A stretch of 64,000 bases of DNA from Basidiobolus meristosporus CBS 931.73 (taxonomy: Eukaryota > Basidiobolomycota > Basidiobolomycetes > Basidiobolales > Basidiobolaceae). Location: assembly GCA_002104905.1 (NCBI GenBank), contig MCFE01000212.1:62001-126000 (forward strand). The letters are read 5' to 3'. Position numbers and translations under genes: made by a program. Under the pieces are notes generated by a model. It was not told the DNA's origin. It searched no databases and saw only the letters and a program-made list of their open reading frames with translations. Shown here in pieces: positions 1-11,998 of the stretch; position 1 is the stretch's first letter; every line of letters begins with the position of its first letter.

Positions 1-869
1 GCTACCAGTAGGCAGGATTGCTGTTGGACAATTTTGCACTATGTGGGACAATCTTGCACACTATGGCACATTCTGACACAATGAGGTTGGCACATGCAAT
101 TGCGCCAACTTGTAATGTTTGCATCTCATGCTAAATTGGAAACTGCTGTTATAGTAGGTAAAACCTGGTATTTGGATATGTTTATTGAATTTGATTGGAG
201 ATTAATGCGTATCACATTATAAACTACACTGATACTTCCCATTTTAGTTACCATCAATCCGATTGGATGGTATCTCAGTGGTTCACTGGCCCAAAAGTGT
301 CCCAAAGCTGTCAGCCCACAATTGGTTCTTTGGCCAATACACAAGCTACCTGATTGTCCATCAAATATCCCATTTTGCCTATTAAGCAAGTAAATCCATG
401 ATCCTAGTGATTGGACAAGGTGTCATAGCTAGCATGCCACCAATTGTATAGGTGCAAGTCAGATCAAATGGCTGCACTGTTGCCACAGATGATGTATATA
501 TATACAGGGTGTTCATATACAGGGGTCCTGTCCCAAATGTGAGACAATCTTGATATTACTTATATCAGATATTGAGTGATAACTGATTTGCAATGGCTTG
601 ATGCGGATTGCAAAAAAAATGTGTTGTTTGGATCATTACAAATAATAGCTATTCAATGCAATTGCATCATCTTCTTCAAGGTTTTTATCTCATTGGGATT
701 ACTACTGAAGCATTTGTTAGTGTTTCACTTTGCATATCTAAACTACTTTCTGGTGACTATCCTCTTGACTACTTGTGTATTTGTAGTCAGTATTTTGCCT
801 CCTAGCTGATGAGTGCAATGCTGCAGCTTGGCCGTGCTGAATTGCTCCTGATGATGCACCTGAGCTGGC

Positions 870-1747
870 CTGCAATGCTGTGTGCTGATGTGTTCTCTTA
901 CTTGCCAAAGGCACTTGTGGTGGAGGCACTTCATGTGGGTCATCATCAGTCAGTTCACCAGAAGAAACTAGCTGATGGCCAGGTGTAGTGGCATACACAA
1001 ATGTGACTTGATATGCTGGCATAGCCCTTAGCTGAACTTGATGTGATGCGGCTTGTTGACACAACTTGGCCTGCTCCAATGGACTTCCAGCAAGCCATGC
1101 TGGTGCAATCTGGACACTGTTGCTTGCGGTCTGTATTCTTGCCCTTAAAGCTCACCTTCTGATTCCTCAAGGTATTCACTTACCCTCTCTGATACTTTGG
1201 AACTGTTTCTTGGATGAGTCCTGTGTATATTGCTCTTGGAAGCCACTTAGCTCTACTGATATATCAAGTAATACATTAGTCATTTGAGGCAAAACCTCAT
1301 TCAAATCTCTTTGGTTCTCAAAGTTGAGGCACAAATGGACATGTTTGGCTTGTACTGAGCAAACTGGGTGCAAAATTGCTCACGCATGGCTTCCTCATCA
1401 AATCCCCTCACTATCAGTTCATTCTTGATTTCAATACTTTTCTTGGTTTATATCTTCTTGCATATATCTGCTGCCATCTTGATGTAGAGCTCATGCCACA
1501 GCTTTCTACTCAGGTTCTTCCATTGCTGTTGACTCTCCAAGGTATCTAGTTCTGCTAGATTAATGAGCAGTGCCCAAATATCTGTTTGAATGCTCATCAT
1601 AGACACTTTGACCATACTGAAATCACTTAGCATGAACTCAAACAGATCCAACATTGACTTTTCTGGTCCAGACTACACTTGTGAGCTGGGGGATGGATTT
1701 TTTCTGGATTGTACTAAAGATGAGTTGAGGCTTGGTATAGGGACCAT
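870..1747 (-). pseudogene. Harbinger accessory ORF relic (copy A)
   Basis: This is the decayed counterpart of the minus-strand ORF at 22250-23497. The same peptide blocks recur in broken frames, for example LLINLAELDTLESQQQWKNL near 1510-1580 and FQEQYTQDSS near 1210-1240. Several frameshifts and stops interrupt it. It lies upstream of and divergent from the transposase relic, as in copy B. Function is unknown; PIF/Harbinger elements usually carry a second, DNA-binding protein (Myb/SANT-like), but I see no clear Myb signature. Confidence 0.55.
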
Positions 1748-2028
1748 GGTGACAGATTTGGATACTTATACAGTAGTGTATTGATATCAACCTGGTCTTA
1801 TATGAAATATAAATGAGATCCAATGTGATTATTGAATTTTCCATGTATTATGCATGATGCCTCTTGGATTGCATTAACACAGATCAGATCACATCAATTG
1901 CAGATTTCCTATTTCACTCCAGACTTGTGAGTAAAACACCAATAAAAATATCAAGTCATTGTTTGAGAATGATTTTTTCAACATAATAATGGGATACATG
2001 GCAATTGATGGAGACTTAATCATAATGC

Positions 2029-3727
2029 ATGGAAAATTGGATAAACCAAGCTGATTGCGCCATATCAATTCAAATGACCTCAGCCCAATCATCTACCAAT
2101 TTTGATATGACTTACTCATCTGAATGGTCTTTTCTCATCAATCCCATCACTACTACTGGAGTTCCTTTTGACACACTAGAGGAGACTGATACTAAGTACT
2201 GTGGACCATCTAATGCAATCTACCCAAGGAGATCCCTTGTCAAGCCTCTCTGCTATTACAAGAACTATTGCCCTACAAGGTTTCATCCCACTATCCATGG
2301 TAACAGAAGTCCTAGAAGCTTTCATTCCCAGCTGACAGCAATGGAGAACCTCCTTGCAAAGGGTATGCATGACTTAGAGCAAGCTTGGAGTATTAGGTTC
2401 AGAAGCTCCAATACACTTCCATATGCCACAGTGCTCAGCATTGGGTTCCATATAAGGAGTATTATGGATACCTTCCCAGTCAGGATTAACAGACCTTCTA
2501 CAGGGCAGAGGCACTTTTCTTCTGGCAAGTACAAGGCACACTGTGTAAAGCTTCAAGCACTGTCTGACATTGAGGGTTACATCATCTGGTTTAGTGGGCC
2601 ATTTGCTGGAAGTAGGCATGACAAAGAACCCTGGGTAGAGAATCATCCAGAATTCAGTAGAGGGGAGAAATGTATGGCAGACTTACCTTATATAGGAGAG
2701 GATTATCAGAGATTAGGAGATATTACAGCTTATAGGAAGCCAAGAAATGGTGTGCTTAGCAGGAAGCAAAAGCTCTACAATGAGATATCTAATTGATTCA
2801 GAGTGAGGGTGGAGCATATATTTGGATATCTAAGGACATTCAGCATATTGGTAGGTAAACACAGCGGAAAGTCATGTACAGGAGAAAACAGCAGAATAGG
2901 TAAAATAGACTTGTTCCATTGGATAGTGCCACATTGAGCCATGAGTGCCAAATAATGCCATAGTGTGCCAGGCAGGCCAAGTAAGCCTATACTTGGCCAC
3001 AGAGTCTGATACATAGCTCTTTGTCTTCATGCAAAGCAGCCCCTTTGTTTCACCCACCATGCTGGAGAAAGTCCATTTTTTGCCTTTTTTTTTTGGATCA
3101 ATGTTGTGCAGGGTGTGTAAGAGCACAGAAGGACTGAAGACATGCATCTGGTACTCAATACCTATGGCACTCTGAATCTAGCTCCTGTAGGTTGTATCAT
3201 GTCACAAAAATGCTTGGCACTATCTTAGTCCACTGGTACTATCTGGCGCTATATTTAAATATTAGCCCTAAAGTAAGATCTATACAAAGCACTTATAGTG
3301 CCAGATAGTATCAGTGGACAAAGAAAGTGCCATGCATTTTTGTGACATGATACAACCTACAGGAGCAAGATTCAGAGTGCCAGAAGTATTGAGTACCAGA
3401 TGCATGTCTCCAGTCCTTTGGGGCTCTAACACACCCTGCACAACATCAATCCAAAAAAAGGTTAAAATATGGATTTTCTCCAGTACAAGGGGTGAAACAC
3501 AAGGGCTGCTTTGCATGAAGATGCAGAGCTATGTTTCATACTTGGTGGCCAAGTATAGGTTAATTGACCTCCCTGGCACACTATGGCATCATTTGGCACT
3601 CATGGCTCAATTTGGCACCATCCAACAGAACAAGTCTAATAGCTAAGATACATATCTATGCACAGTACATACATACAAGAAGATATCCTTAGAGAAAATG
3701 TGTCTGGCACATTATGAAGAGAAAATA
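2029..3727 (+). pseudogene. Harbinger-like DDE_4 transposase relic (copy A), split by MITE
   Basis: The open part 2029-2796 encodes 255 residues of a DDE superfamily transposase. Visible landmarks are the first acidic site in MDTFPVRINRP, the block SDIEGYIIWFSGP followed by GSRHDKEPW, and the second acidic site in MADLPYIG. A TGA at 2794-2796 replaces a codon that is CAT in copy B. After it the same frame continues with the third acidic site (RVEHIFGYL), and the gene is then broken by a 731-bp MITE at 2907. The 3' end resumes at 3638, but the stop codon used in copy B is lost. Non-functional. Confidence 0.75.
2907..3637. mobile_element. Fold-back MITE sharing Harbinger termini, with AAT target duplication
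   Basis: A 731-bp element made of two long inverted arms (about 2907-3260 and 3285-3637) around a short spacer rich in A and T. It starts AGACTTGTTCCATTGGATAG, and its other end is the inverted match (CCAACAGAACAAGTCT). It is flanked on both sides by AAT (2904-2906 and 3638-3640). Copy B of the host transposon shows the uninterrupted site, so the insertion is well defined. The ends match those of the Harbinger-like element, so that transposase probably mobilised it. Both arms can be read as short ORFs only because they mirror each other; no gene is inferred. Confidence 0.85.
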
Positions 3728-4039
3728 AAGCCAGGAAAGCACAACTCTGAGAAACATAAGTAGGATTGAGTAAAATCACCAGTAACTATATCCATCTGCT
3801 TGCATTATGGTAGAATTTATAGTGCTAGATAGTGCCACAGAGTGCCAGATCAATGCAGCACTATAAACAGGATGGCACTTTGTGGCACCATCCAATGGAA
3901 CAAGTATTTTTTACCAACATTATGTACTAACCCTGAAACTGTAACAGAATGCTCCTGAATGTTAAGAAACCCTCCTTATTTGATGGTACAGCTATATCAC
4001 TTTAACAAAAGTAGAAGTAATGACCCTCTTTATGAATGA

Positions 4040-5564
4040 ACAATAGTTGGACTATTATCACTACTTCTTGATAAATTCCTTATATGCAAATCACTTCATA
4101 AATTGCCACATATACACAGAGGACTCATCAAGACAACAATTCCCAAGTATCAGACAGAGGGGGAGTGAATACCTCAAAGAATTACAAGATGAGCTTCAAT
4201 AGGAAGAATACATACCATGAGCTGCTGCATCTAGACAGTGACAGCATTCCTTGCTGAACTCCTTACCATCCCCTTCTGTGTTGATGCACTGGCACATGTC
4301 AGTCCAACATATGCCTACACTCTTCACAAGAGTGCTCTGGATTGAGTTAACATGCATGCTTGAGAGAAAAACCACCAGAACTCACCAAACTGCTCATGCA
4401 GACATAAGTCCATTGGAGAGGGCCAAGTTGCATCAACATGTAACATCACATCAAACTCAGCCAATGGCTATGCCAATGCATTAAGTTGCACCTGCGCATG
4501 CTGTTGCTCCTGACTTACAGCTAGTTACATCTGGTGAACTGACTGGTGATGACGCACATGAAGTGCCTTCACCACTAGAGCCTTTGACAAGTAAAAAAAG
4601 TGTCAGCCCATGGCAAATAAGACCAGGTCCATTATATCATCTGGAGCAATACAGCATGGCCAAGCTCCAGCATTGCACTCACAAACTAGGTGGCATAATA
4701 ATGACTACAAGTAAACAATTAATCCAGATGATAGTCAACAAGGCAGTGTTTGGGCATTTAAAAGGAATTGCTACCAAATGCTTCAGTGGTAGTCCCTAGG
4801 AGAAAGAACCTAGCAGAAGATGATGCAATTTCATTGAATTGCAACCATTTGTTGTGATCCAAATAACACACTTTTTCTTGCAAATCAAATTGAGCCATTG
4901 CAAATGAGTGATCACTATATATTTTTTAAGTAAAGTGAATTTTTTTCACATTTGAAACAGAACACCCTATACTAAGCACTTGGCATATTAATACATCATC
5001 TGTAACACCAGTGCAGTTGTTTGATCTGATTTGCACCTACATGATTGGTTGCATGCTTGTTATGACACCTTGTCTAATCAATAAGATCAGAGATTCAGAG
5101 GCTCAATGGGCAATATGGGAAATCTTATGGCAAATCAGGTAGCTTTTGCATTGTTCAATGAGTCAGTTGAGGGTTAACAGCTTCAGGATACTTTCAGACC
5201 AGTCAGCCATTGATATTCCATACATTTAGAGTGATGGTAACCAAAATGATAAGTATCAGTGTGGCTTATAGAGGGATATGGATTTTTTTCCAATTAAATC
5301 AAAGAAACAAATCCAAATACTGGATTTTACATCTCAGTTTGATGGTATCTGATCATGCATGTGATGCAAGCATTACAAGTTGGTGCAATCATCCATGCCA
5401 ACCTCATGGTGTCAGACTAAGCCATGGTGTGCAAGACTGACCCACATAGTGCAAAATCATTCAAGAGCAATCCTGCCTACTGGTAGCTACAACACTGCAC
5501 TCAGATGCTCTTTGCATCTGTGGATTGCACTATATGCCATGGCATGCTGCAATGGGACAAGTCT
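4040..5564 (-). mobile_element. Harbinger-like element, copy C (inverted, left-half fragment)
   Basis: Reverse-oriented copy of the left half of the element. It runs from the terminal repeat ending at 5564 (GGGACAAGTCT, followed by ATT) inward through the accessory ORF region, which reads on the plus strand at about 4130-4790 with stops and frameshifts. The transposase half is missing. It lies tail-to-tail with copy A, and 3906-4040 between them has decayed too far to assign. Confidence 0.7.
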
Positions 5565-8500
5565 ATTTGTCAGTTGGGCTTGCCTAAATAAGGGTAGACC
5601 ATAGTGTGACCATTAGAATGCCATGCAAGTCTTTCACCCAACTGTCAAAAAGCTCTCAATTTTGATAATCTGTCTGGATCTAGAACAATAAACACTGATA
5701 CAATCCCATCATAAGATCATGAACAGAGTTAAGAATTCCAAGCTGCTGGCATTATGTAGCCTAATGGCAGGGTTCTGAGAGCTGATCAGCACTGCATCCA
5801 CCTGCATGACTAAAATTTTTTCATAGAGTTTGGTTCCTAATAGGTCCATGGTACACTAGCTGTAAGATGCCAGCATGCCAGACTTCTAATTGTCACTTGA
5901 AAATTAATGCATTCTTCATCATTGTACTAAATGGCTTTGGAGAACTTCAATGTTTTTGGTTTTTTGGGCTTGGCATATACATCTGTGACTCTGTCCCCCA
6001 TACTAAGGCAGGTGTTCTGTGTGCCGTATCCTTGAGTACCAATAGACTGCTCCAAAAACTTACTGGTGGCCCTCTGCAGATACACCACAAGGTGGATCAA
6101 CTTTGATTAGCAAAATAGAACTACTTGAGGTACTTCCTTACAGCAAAGGTGCTTAAATAACAGCAACAATTCTCATGAAATGACCTACGTCAGTGTTACT
6201 ATCCTTACCATTTCCATTTTATATTTGGTAACTCTTTGATACTAATATTTTTGCCCACTGATCCTTGATTAGTTGGATGTGCTAAGCAATCTCAACCTTC
6301 CAGAACCTTCTTACAGTATCTCTAACTTGTTGTGCCATTACCAAGACCAGTATACAAGGGAAACCTCTAAAACTTGGTCACTAATAATGACTTGGCAATC
6401 CTTTTAAGTATAACAAGAAGTCAGTCCCAGATCAATTAACCACCTCTTTTATTAGCAGTACTTTCCTATTGATGGTAAGTATTTGATCATTGAACTTAAC
6501 ATGAGCAATACACATTAGCCCTGCTATTATGGAGCATTGAGGGTAGTAACAAAAGTTATAAAGGCTTTTATAAACACATGGAGCACCTAGCAAAATAGAG
6601 ATGCAGCATCATTAATATAGTGCCAGTGCTAGAAACACCTACAAATTAGGACCAGCAGTTGTTGTAATCATCAGACACCAAGCACACATAGGGTAGTGTA
6701 CTTTTACCTACTATATACAAGTGGTGAGTAGACCTCCAGCACTTTAGGATTTTTTGCAGTGATGTTTTCTATCACATCCTTGGCCAATATTGCACATAGT
6801 TAGAGCCCAGAGTAGGAATGGAATTTTGCCTTGGTATTCTGAGATTACCAAAGAGTATAGATGGTATGATGGCAGAATTCAGGAGCTAATCAACAGCCAG
6901 GACATTAGATTTGAGGAGAGATTGGATCGAAGAGTCTCTGAAATCATTAGCCAGCTTCCTTATGATGCATTAATCACTTATGAGAAAGATAAGTACCTAA
7001 CACAGCCAGATCATGGTGTTAGACTGTCAATTGCCTCTGCAATCATATATGTTATGTTCAACAGTTATTGTACCAAGCAGCCAAGAAACAAGGATTTCTC
7101 AGAAGATATATAAATCCTTTCATCTACCTTGACACTGGATGGGATCTCTTTGAACATGGTTCTTGCTTTAAACCTGCTGGCCACTAAATCTCATTGCCCA
7201 AGGTCTACAGCCCATGTTATGCTATTGGAGCAGACATCTGATGGCAGTTTTGCTGATATCTGAGACTAATTCCCCTTTCAATGTAAGCAGTTACACATAC
7301 CTATTGCTGCATAGATGTTGTATGTAATCATAAAGGGTGATAATGGGTGACTACTATATCAAAGCTCATGGTTTTTTCCATATCCAGGGAAGCTCTGACA
7401 CTGACAGCCAAGTTTTGCATGGGGCATCTCAAGCTAAACAAGCCCTTGGAGACACCAGAGCAATTTGAAGGAGTTGCCTGATGCCATTGCTTCTTCACTG
7501 GTTTCCATACATCTTAATCTTTGCCTAGTACTCCAACGGCTGGCACCTCATCAGCAGGGTCATTGCATCAACACCTAATAATATTCAAGTGTGTTTCCAT
7601 GAGCATTACTCTGAAAGAAAGTGCTGCACCTCTGACTGCACCCATTATTTTTCCAAAATTCCACCGTAGGCATCATTATAGTGATCAAGTATCTTGGCAT
7701 TGTTGCTTTGTCTGTCAGTAGTATTGCCACTCTCTACAGCAAAAGATGTGGAAGCTATGGTAGACTAAGTGCATTTCTATGCAACCTAAACTGTATCAAT
7801 AGAGTGTAGCCCTACTAGCTTCATTTCCAACTCTAGAGGAAGCAGCTATTGTCTACTTGAAGATTTCTCTCAGCTATCATACAGTTTGGACTGTTCTAGA
7901 CTAATGGCCTTGATAGGTGAGAACTGCTAATCCCTGCTATCTCAATCAAGTGCTTGTATTCCAGCATGCTTTCTATGCAATAAACAAGGAAGTGGTTCAT
8001 CCATTGGTGCCAGCCTGTCTCTTACTGGAGCTTTTCTCATCACTGGGCAGTTCTTTACCTCATGCTCTGGGCTTTCTGTTGCAATTTAAGAAGGGCTTGG
8101 GATATAAGTAACTTATCAAGATATTATGATAACAGTTGAAATGCTGCTTATCCTTAAAGAAGATCAGTATTTATAGCTTTGTACAGGTAATACAATTGTG
8201 ACACTAGGTCAGGTGAGTTTCTCAATAGGCATGAACATTAAGTAACAGTTTCAGGGTTATTACATAATATTTGGAAAAGTGCTAATTTAATTCTGATTGT
8301 TAGGGAATAATGATAGTATCATAGATCTGAAAGAGAGTGGTAAAGTTGGTGCTGTAAATAAGTCCCGCAGTGACAAAGACTAGTTCAGAATTGGTGAGTT
8401 GTTTTTTGGTTGTTGAATGATACCAAATAGCCCAATATTGCAGCACTTTCAGCTCTGCTGGTGATAGGCTCCTAAGGATGCAGTTTGTATTCATCACTCC

Positions 8501-9875
8501 CAGGTTTTTCCCCACTATTTTGACTATGAGCTGAGTAGAACAACATTTTTGCTTTGAGAGATGTTGCACTGTTAGACCCATGCCAGCCTACTTGTTCCTT
8601 ACCAGCATGCTGCCTGCTAACTTATATTTCATTGTTGCTGGCCTAGAGCTTTTGGCCTTGCTTGTGATAGGCTTTTGAGGATGCCACAGGCTTGAACTTT
8701 GGTATAATAAGCACAGTCCCTCCCTCCCCTTCTTAGATTGGGCTTTTAGTGGACTTTATTTTTGCACACTGCTTTTGTGCATTAAAGACTTTGCAAGGAT
8801 CCACTGCTGTTGGCTGGAAAATGGTTCAATTCCAAACTGTCAGGTCTCCACAACATTTGGCAAAACAAATTGCCAACATTTTGGGAATATTCTATTTATT
8901 CCCTGTCAAAACAAGTGCATGCAGTTCTACAAATTTTGTAATGCCTTAAGGTGCTAACATGGTACCAATCAAGCACAAATATTTCTAGTATGTCTTGTAT
9001 GCATCTAACTGCATGAGCTGTATATATGTTAGCTCAAATAGCCTTTCAAAGCAATTTCAATCTAGTGCACAATGAATTCATTGGGAGTCCTATGCTGACA
9101 CTGTGGGGATACTTATCCAAAAGCAGATTACTACTACAAATAGAATTCCTCAGCAACTTTTATGCAAGAAGCCTGTGACAGGAGTTGATTGAATTTACTA
9201 CAGGCAAAAAATCAAAAATGCTGATCTCATAGTAGCTGGTGTGCATGTATGTAGAGGTTAATATACAACAGGCAAATTTTTTGATTTAAACAATTTGATA
9301 GCTCTGGATGCAAGGGTACTGATGGTATCTACTCCTGTATTAGCTTATATTTCACAGATCAGGTTCCATCATACTTGGCTAATACTCCAACATATCCAAA
9401 GACTGGTCTCAGCAACTAAAATAAAGCAATACAATACCTTGGCACAGGTGATTTAAATAAGCTGATTTGGCACATTTGAGCATAATGTTAAAGAATAGCT
9501 AATAATTGTAGCAGTGATGGAAGCTCCATCTGGCTTAGATTGCTATAGTGACCTCCTATATGAGACTCAAGCTAGACAACTATGGGACACTTCCTTAATA
9601 TCTAACAATTTACTGCTTTTACAATATCTTTTTGAAAGTATTGATAAGAGCTCAGTAAAGTATGCAATATAATAAACAGTTATTCTACATGAACATAACA
9701 TCAGCTGATGAACTAGTGTAGTGAGCAATATAAATAAAGGTATGAATCATATACCTATATACACAAATGCTATGTAGTCTCCCCATTGATGTAATTCTCT
9801 AACATGTACATATTGCTAGACTTAATTTCACTTTTCTGAAGAATAAAGTTAAGGTCCACATTATGCTTATATGTA
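5565..9875. other. Decayed AT-rich repeat DNA, no supportable gene
   Basis: About 4.3 kb with few CpG and no convincing gene. 5690-5830 matches segments at 20640-20830 and 21030-21130 (shared words such as TTCCAAGCTGCTG). 7414-7480 matches 18929-19000 (GCATGGG...CCCTTGGAGA). A 107-codon open frame at 6790-7113 has protein-like composition (acidic and basic, ending KDFSEDI), but I recognise no family and it may be a transposon fragment. Confidence 0.5.
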
Positions 9876-10158
9876 AGATTTGTTTTGTTGGTTGATGCCA
9901 CACTCAACTATGCTTACCATATAGTGTCATAGTGTGCCATTGCTCTGGTGCTCTATCCAGACAAAATCTCTTGGGTAGGACTGATGCAAAGCACTTGTAG
10001 TATTGGTGGACTAAACAGTACCATTCATCCATGTAAATCTAGCAAACATATAACTAATCTCAGCATACTATGAGTGTAGTTTTTTGTGCATCCCCAGCAT
10101 ATGATGGTACTATTTGGCACCAGTAGCCTTTGGTAGCTTTATCCAATTGTACAAGGCT
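9876..10158. mobile_element. Decayed relative of the fold-back MITE
   Basis: The left end AGATTTGTTTTGTTGG followed by TGCCACACTCAACTATG matches the left arm of the MITE at 2907. The right end (ATCCAATTGTACAAGGCT) is an eroded inverted terminal repeat followed by AAT. Much shorter than 731 bp, and the left target copy is not recognisable. Confidence 0.45.
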
Positions 10159-10877
10159 AATACACACCAAATTCCAATTTTTCAAACTGAACTGAGTTTG
10201 GTAAGAGTATTTCTGATACTACATATCTGGCAGCAAAAGGGACATATCTTTCTGCAGAAGACTAAACCAGCAAACACTTCATAGAGCTTACTAATCAGCT
10301 GCCCTCTACTTCCATCAAGTATTTCTACAAATATATAGGTAAACTCAACAGCTGTGCACCAGCAAAGCTTGTTTAAATACCAGCCAAGTCAAGCTGAAGG
10401 TCAAATGAGTTCATAGGTGCTAGTGTGAAATTGGCTAGCTCTGGTGCATAAAATGTAGCAATTGACTATGCTACATACCACTCCTCATGCCTGCTAGTAG
10501 CAGAAGAACTGTAAAGGTAAAAGAAGAAAACTTGACTTTGGTGGACTTTAATCACATTGATTGATGAGTGTGTGAATGTGCTAAGTGCTAATGTTGGGTG
10601 CAGTGACTTGTGTAGGTTAATACAACTGGCCACCAAATAGAACTGAAGATGGAGTGAAAATAAACCAATTTGCATTTATCAAAGTTGGAACATTATGTCA
10701 GTTAGGAAGTGGGAAGTGTGCAAAAGGAGCAATACCCAATCAATATACACAAACATAGGGTCTGACTGGGTAATCTACAGAAGAAAGTAGAAGGAATTGC
10801 AGTGTATCAATCAAAAACCACTGATGTACCCTATGAAAAGTAACTGGGTCCTGCAGGAGGATCTGATCCTGGTCAGT
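10159..10877. other. AT-rich DNA, nothing identified
   Basis: I see no gene, RNA or clear repeat here. Short open frames lack protein-like features. Confidence 0.4.
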
Positions 10878-11620
10878 GCTCTACAACTATTTTAAATGGA
10901 TCCAACATGTGAGGACATTGTATTGCCTTATATGACAAAAATCTTGATGGTGTTACAGTGGCCTCACAGTAAGATTCTGATGGCATTATAACAGCAGTAT
11001 GGTGGCCTACAGCTAGTTCTGTATAATGCTACTATACAATTTTACCAAATTGTATTTCCTTTTTCTACCTTCCCTTGTGCAACTCATATATTCCACTGTA
11101 GAATACCCCTCTTTATTTGCTCACCCACTACTACCTTGGGTATTCTACATGTGGTTTGAATCAAACAAAGCTATGGCCTCCTGCTTATTAAGCTCAACAA
11201 ACACGCACACCTGCCGCAGTTGACATACTTCTGTCACCTCAACTTTACGGCTTTTTAATGTGATTCTTGCCAAGTTGCCATATACCTGGTACTGCTGGTA
11301 ACATATACATCTTGCAAACATATTGTTGGTTGTTGCCACTTCTGCCATGAATATCTCATGAATATCTGCAAAGAACCTCTTGGTATTTAGCCAGTATATA
11401 TTGCCACACCCTGCTGAATTCTAGTCCCCCTTATAGGTGTGCTCTGGCTCTTGTTTGTGTGGATTCTGCATTGAATGGTGTAGAAGTTGGCTTGTGACCA
11501 TGAGAAACTCTGCACATCTTTGTAGAGTTTTTGTAATAATAAATAGTTGCTTGTTGCACCCAACCCAACTTTGCATTATTTAACTGATTACCTATCCATT
11601 GGGGCTGCTTAGCTTCTTAA
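10878..11620 (-). repeat. Dispersed repeat R, copy 1 (inverted), interrupted by copia
   Basis: Reverse complement of 17560-18312 with many point differences; for example the stretch around 11310-11345 pairs with the minus-strand reading of 17835-17875. A conserved peptide can be read in all copies (MFARCICYQQYQVYGN here, with IYWLN just before), so the repeat once coded for protein. A copia LTR begins at 11621 inside it: copy 2 continues through the same site without interruption (GCTTAGCTTCTTAATGCC in reverse complement). Family not recognised. Confidence 0.6.
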
Positions 11621-11967
11621 TGTTGTAAAATTTGTATTTCCACCTAAATATTCACCTAACTTAGTCACTAAGATCATCACCTTCAAATCCTAGAGAATAC
11701 TGACTAAATTCCTTGTCAGATTTACTTAGAATATTTTCACCAAAATACCAGGTACCCAGAACATGAAAATTCTCAAAGTTGTCCAAACAGCCCCAAACTT
11801 TGCACACATGTTCTTGGGACCTTCCTTAACCTATTCTACGTGTTTGTAATGTCAAGACCAGTTAAAAGCATAAATACTGCTTTTACATTCAATAAATCAT
11901 TAAGTAAAAACCACATAATCTACTTGTTCTCCAAATCACTTCCAATATCTCCAAGACTCTTTCAACA
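11621..11967 (+). repeat. Copia 5' LTR
   Basis: 347 bp bounded by TGTTGTAAAA and TTTCAACA. A solo LTR of the same length lies inverted at 20038-20384, and another (350 bp) at 36395-36744, which fixes both boundaries. Confidence 0.85.
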
Positions 11968-11980
11968 GGTTATGAGCCCC
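11968..11980 (+). promoter_or_regulatory. Candidate copia primer-binding site
   Basis: GGTTATGAGCCCC directly follows the LTR end, where the tRNA primer site of a copia element is expected. The tRNA is not identified. Confidence 0.45.
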
Positions 11981-11998
11981 AAGCTGTCACTCTCTGCA

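Larger units (their letters stand above)
1..3905 (+). mobile_element. PIF/Harbinger-like DNA transposon, copy A (decayed, left tip outside window)
   Basis: This copy aligns throughout with the more complete copy at 21506-24924. It lacks the first ~87 bp, which lie before the window, and ends near 3905, where the right terminal repeat is degraded (about two bases lost after GGAACAAGT). It carries a plus-strand DDE transposase relic and a minus-strand accessory ORF relic, and it is split by a fold-back MITE at 2907-3637. Most CpG sites kept by copy B are TpG or CpA here, so it is the older copy. Confidence 0.8.

Noticed and set aside
2872-3646. Opposed short ORFs with similar peptides in the MITE
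   Set aside because: They reflect the inverted arms of the element, not genes.
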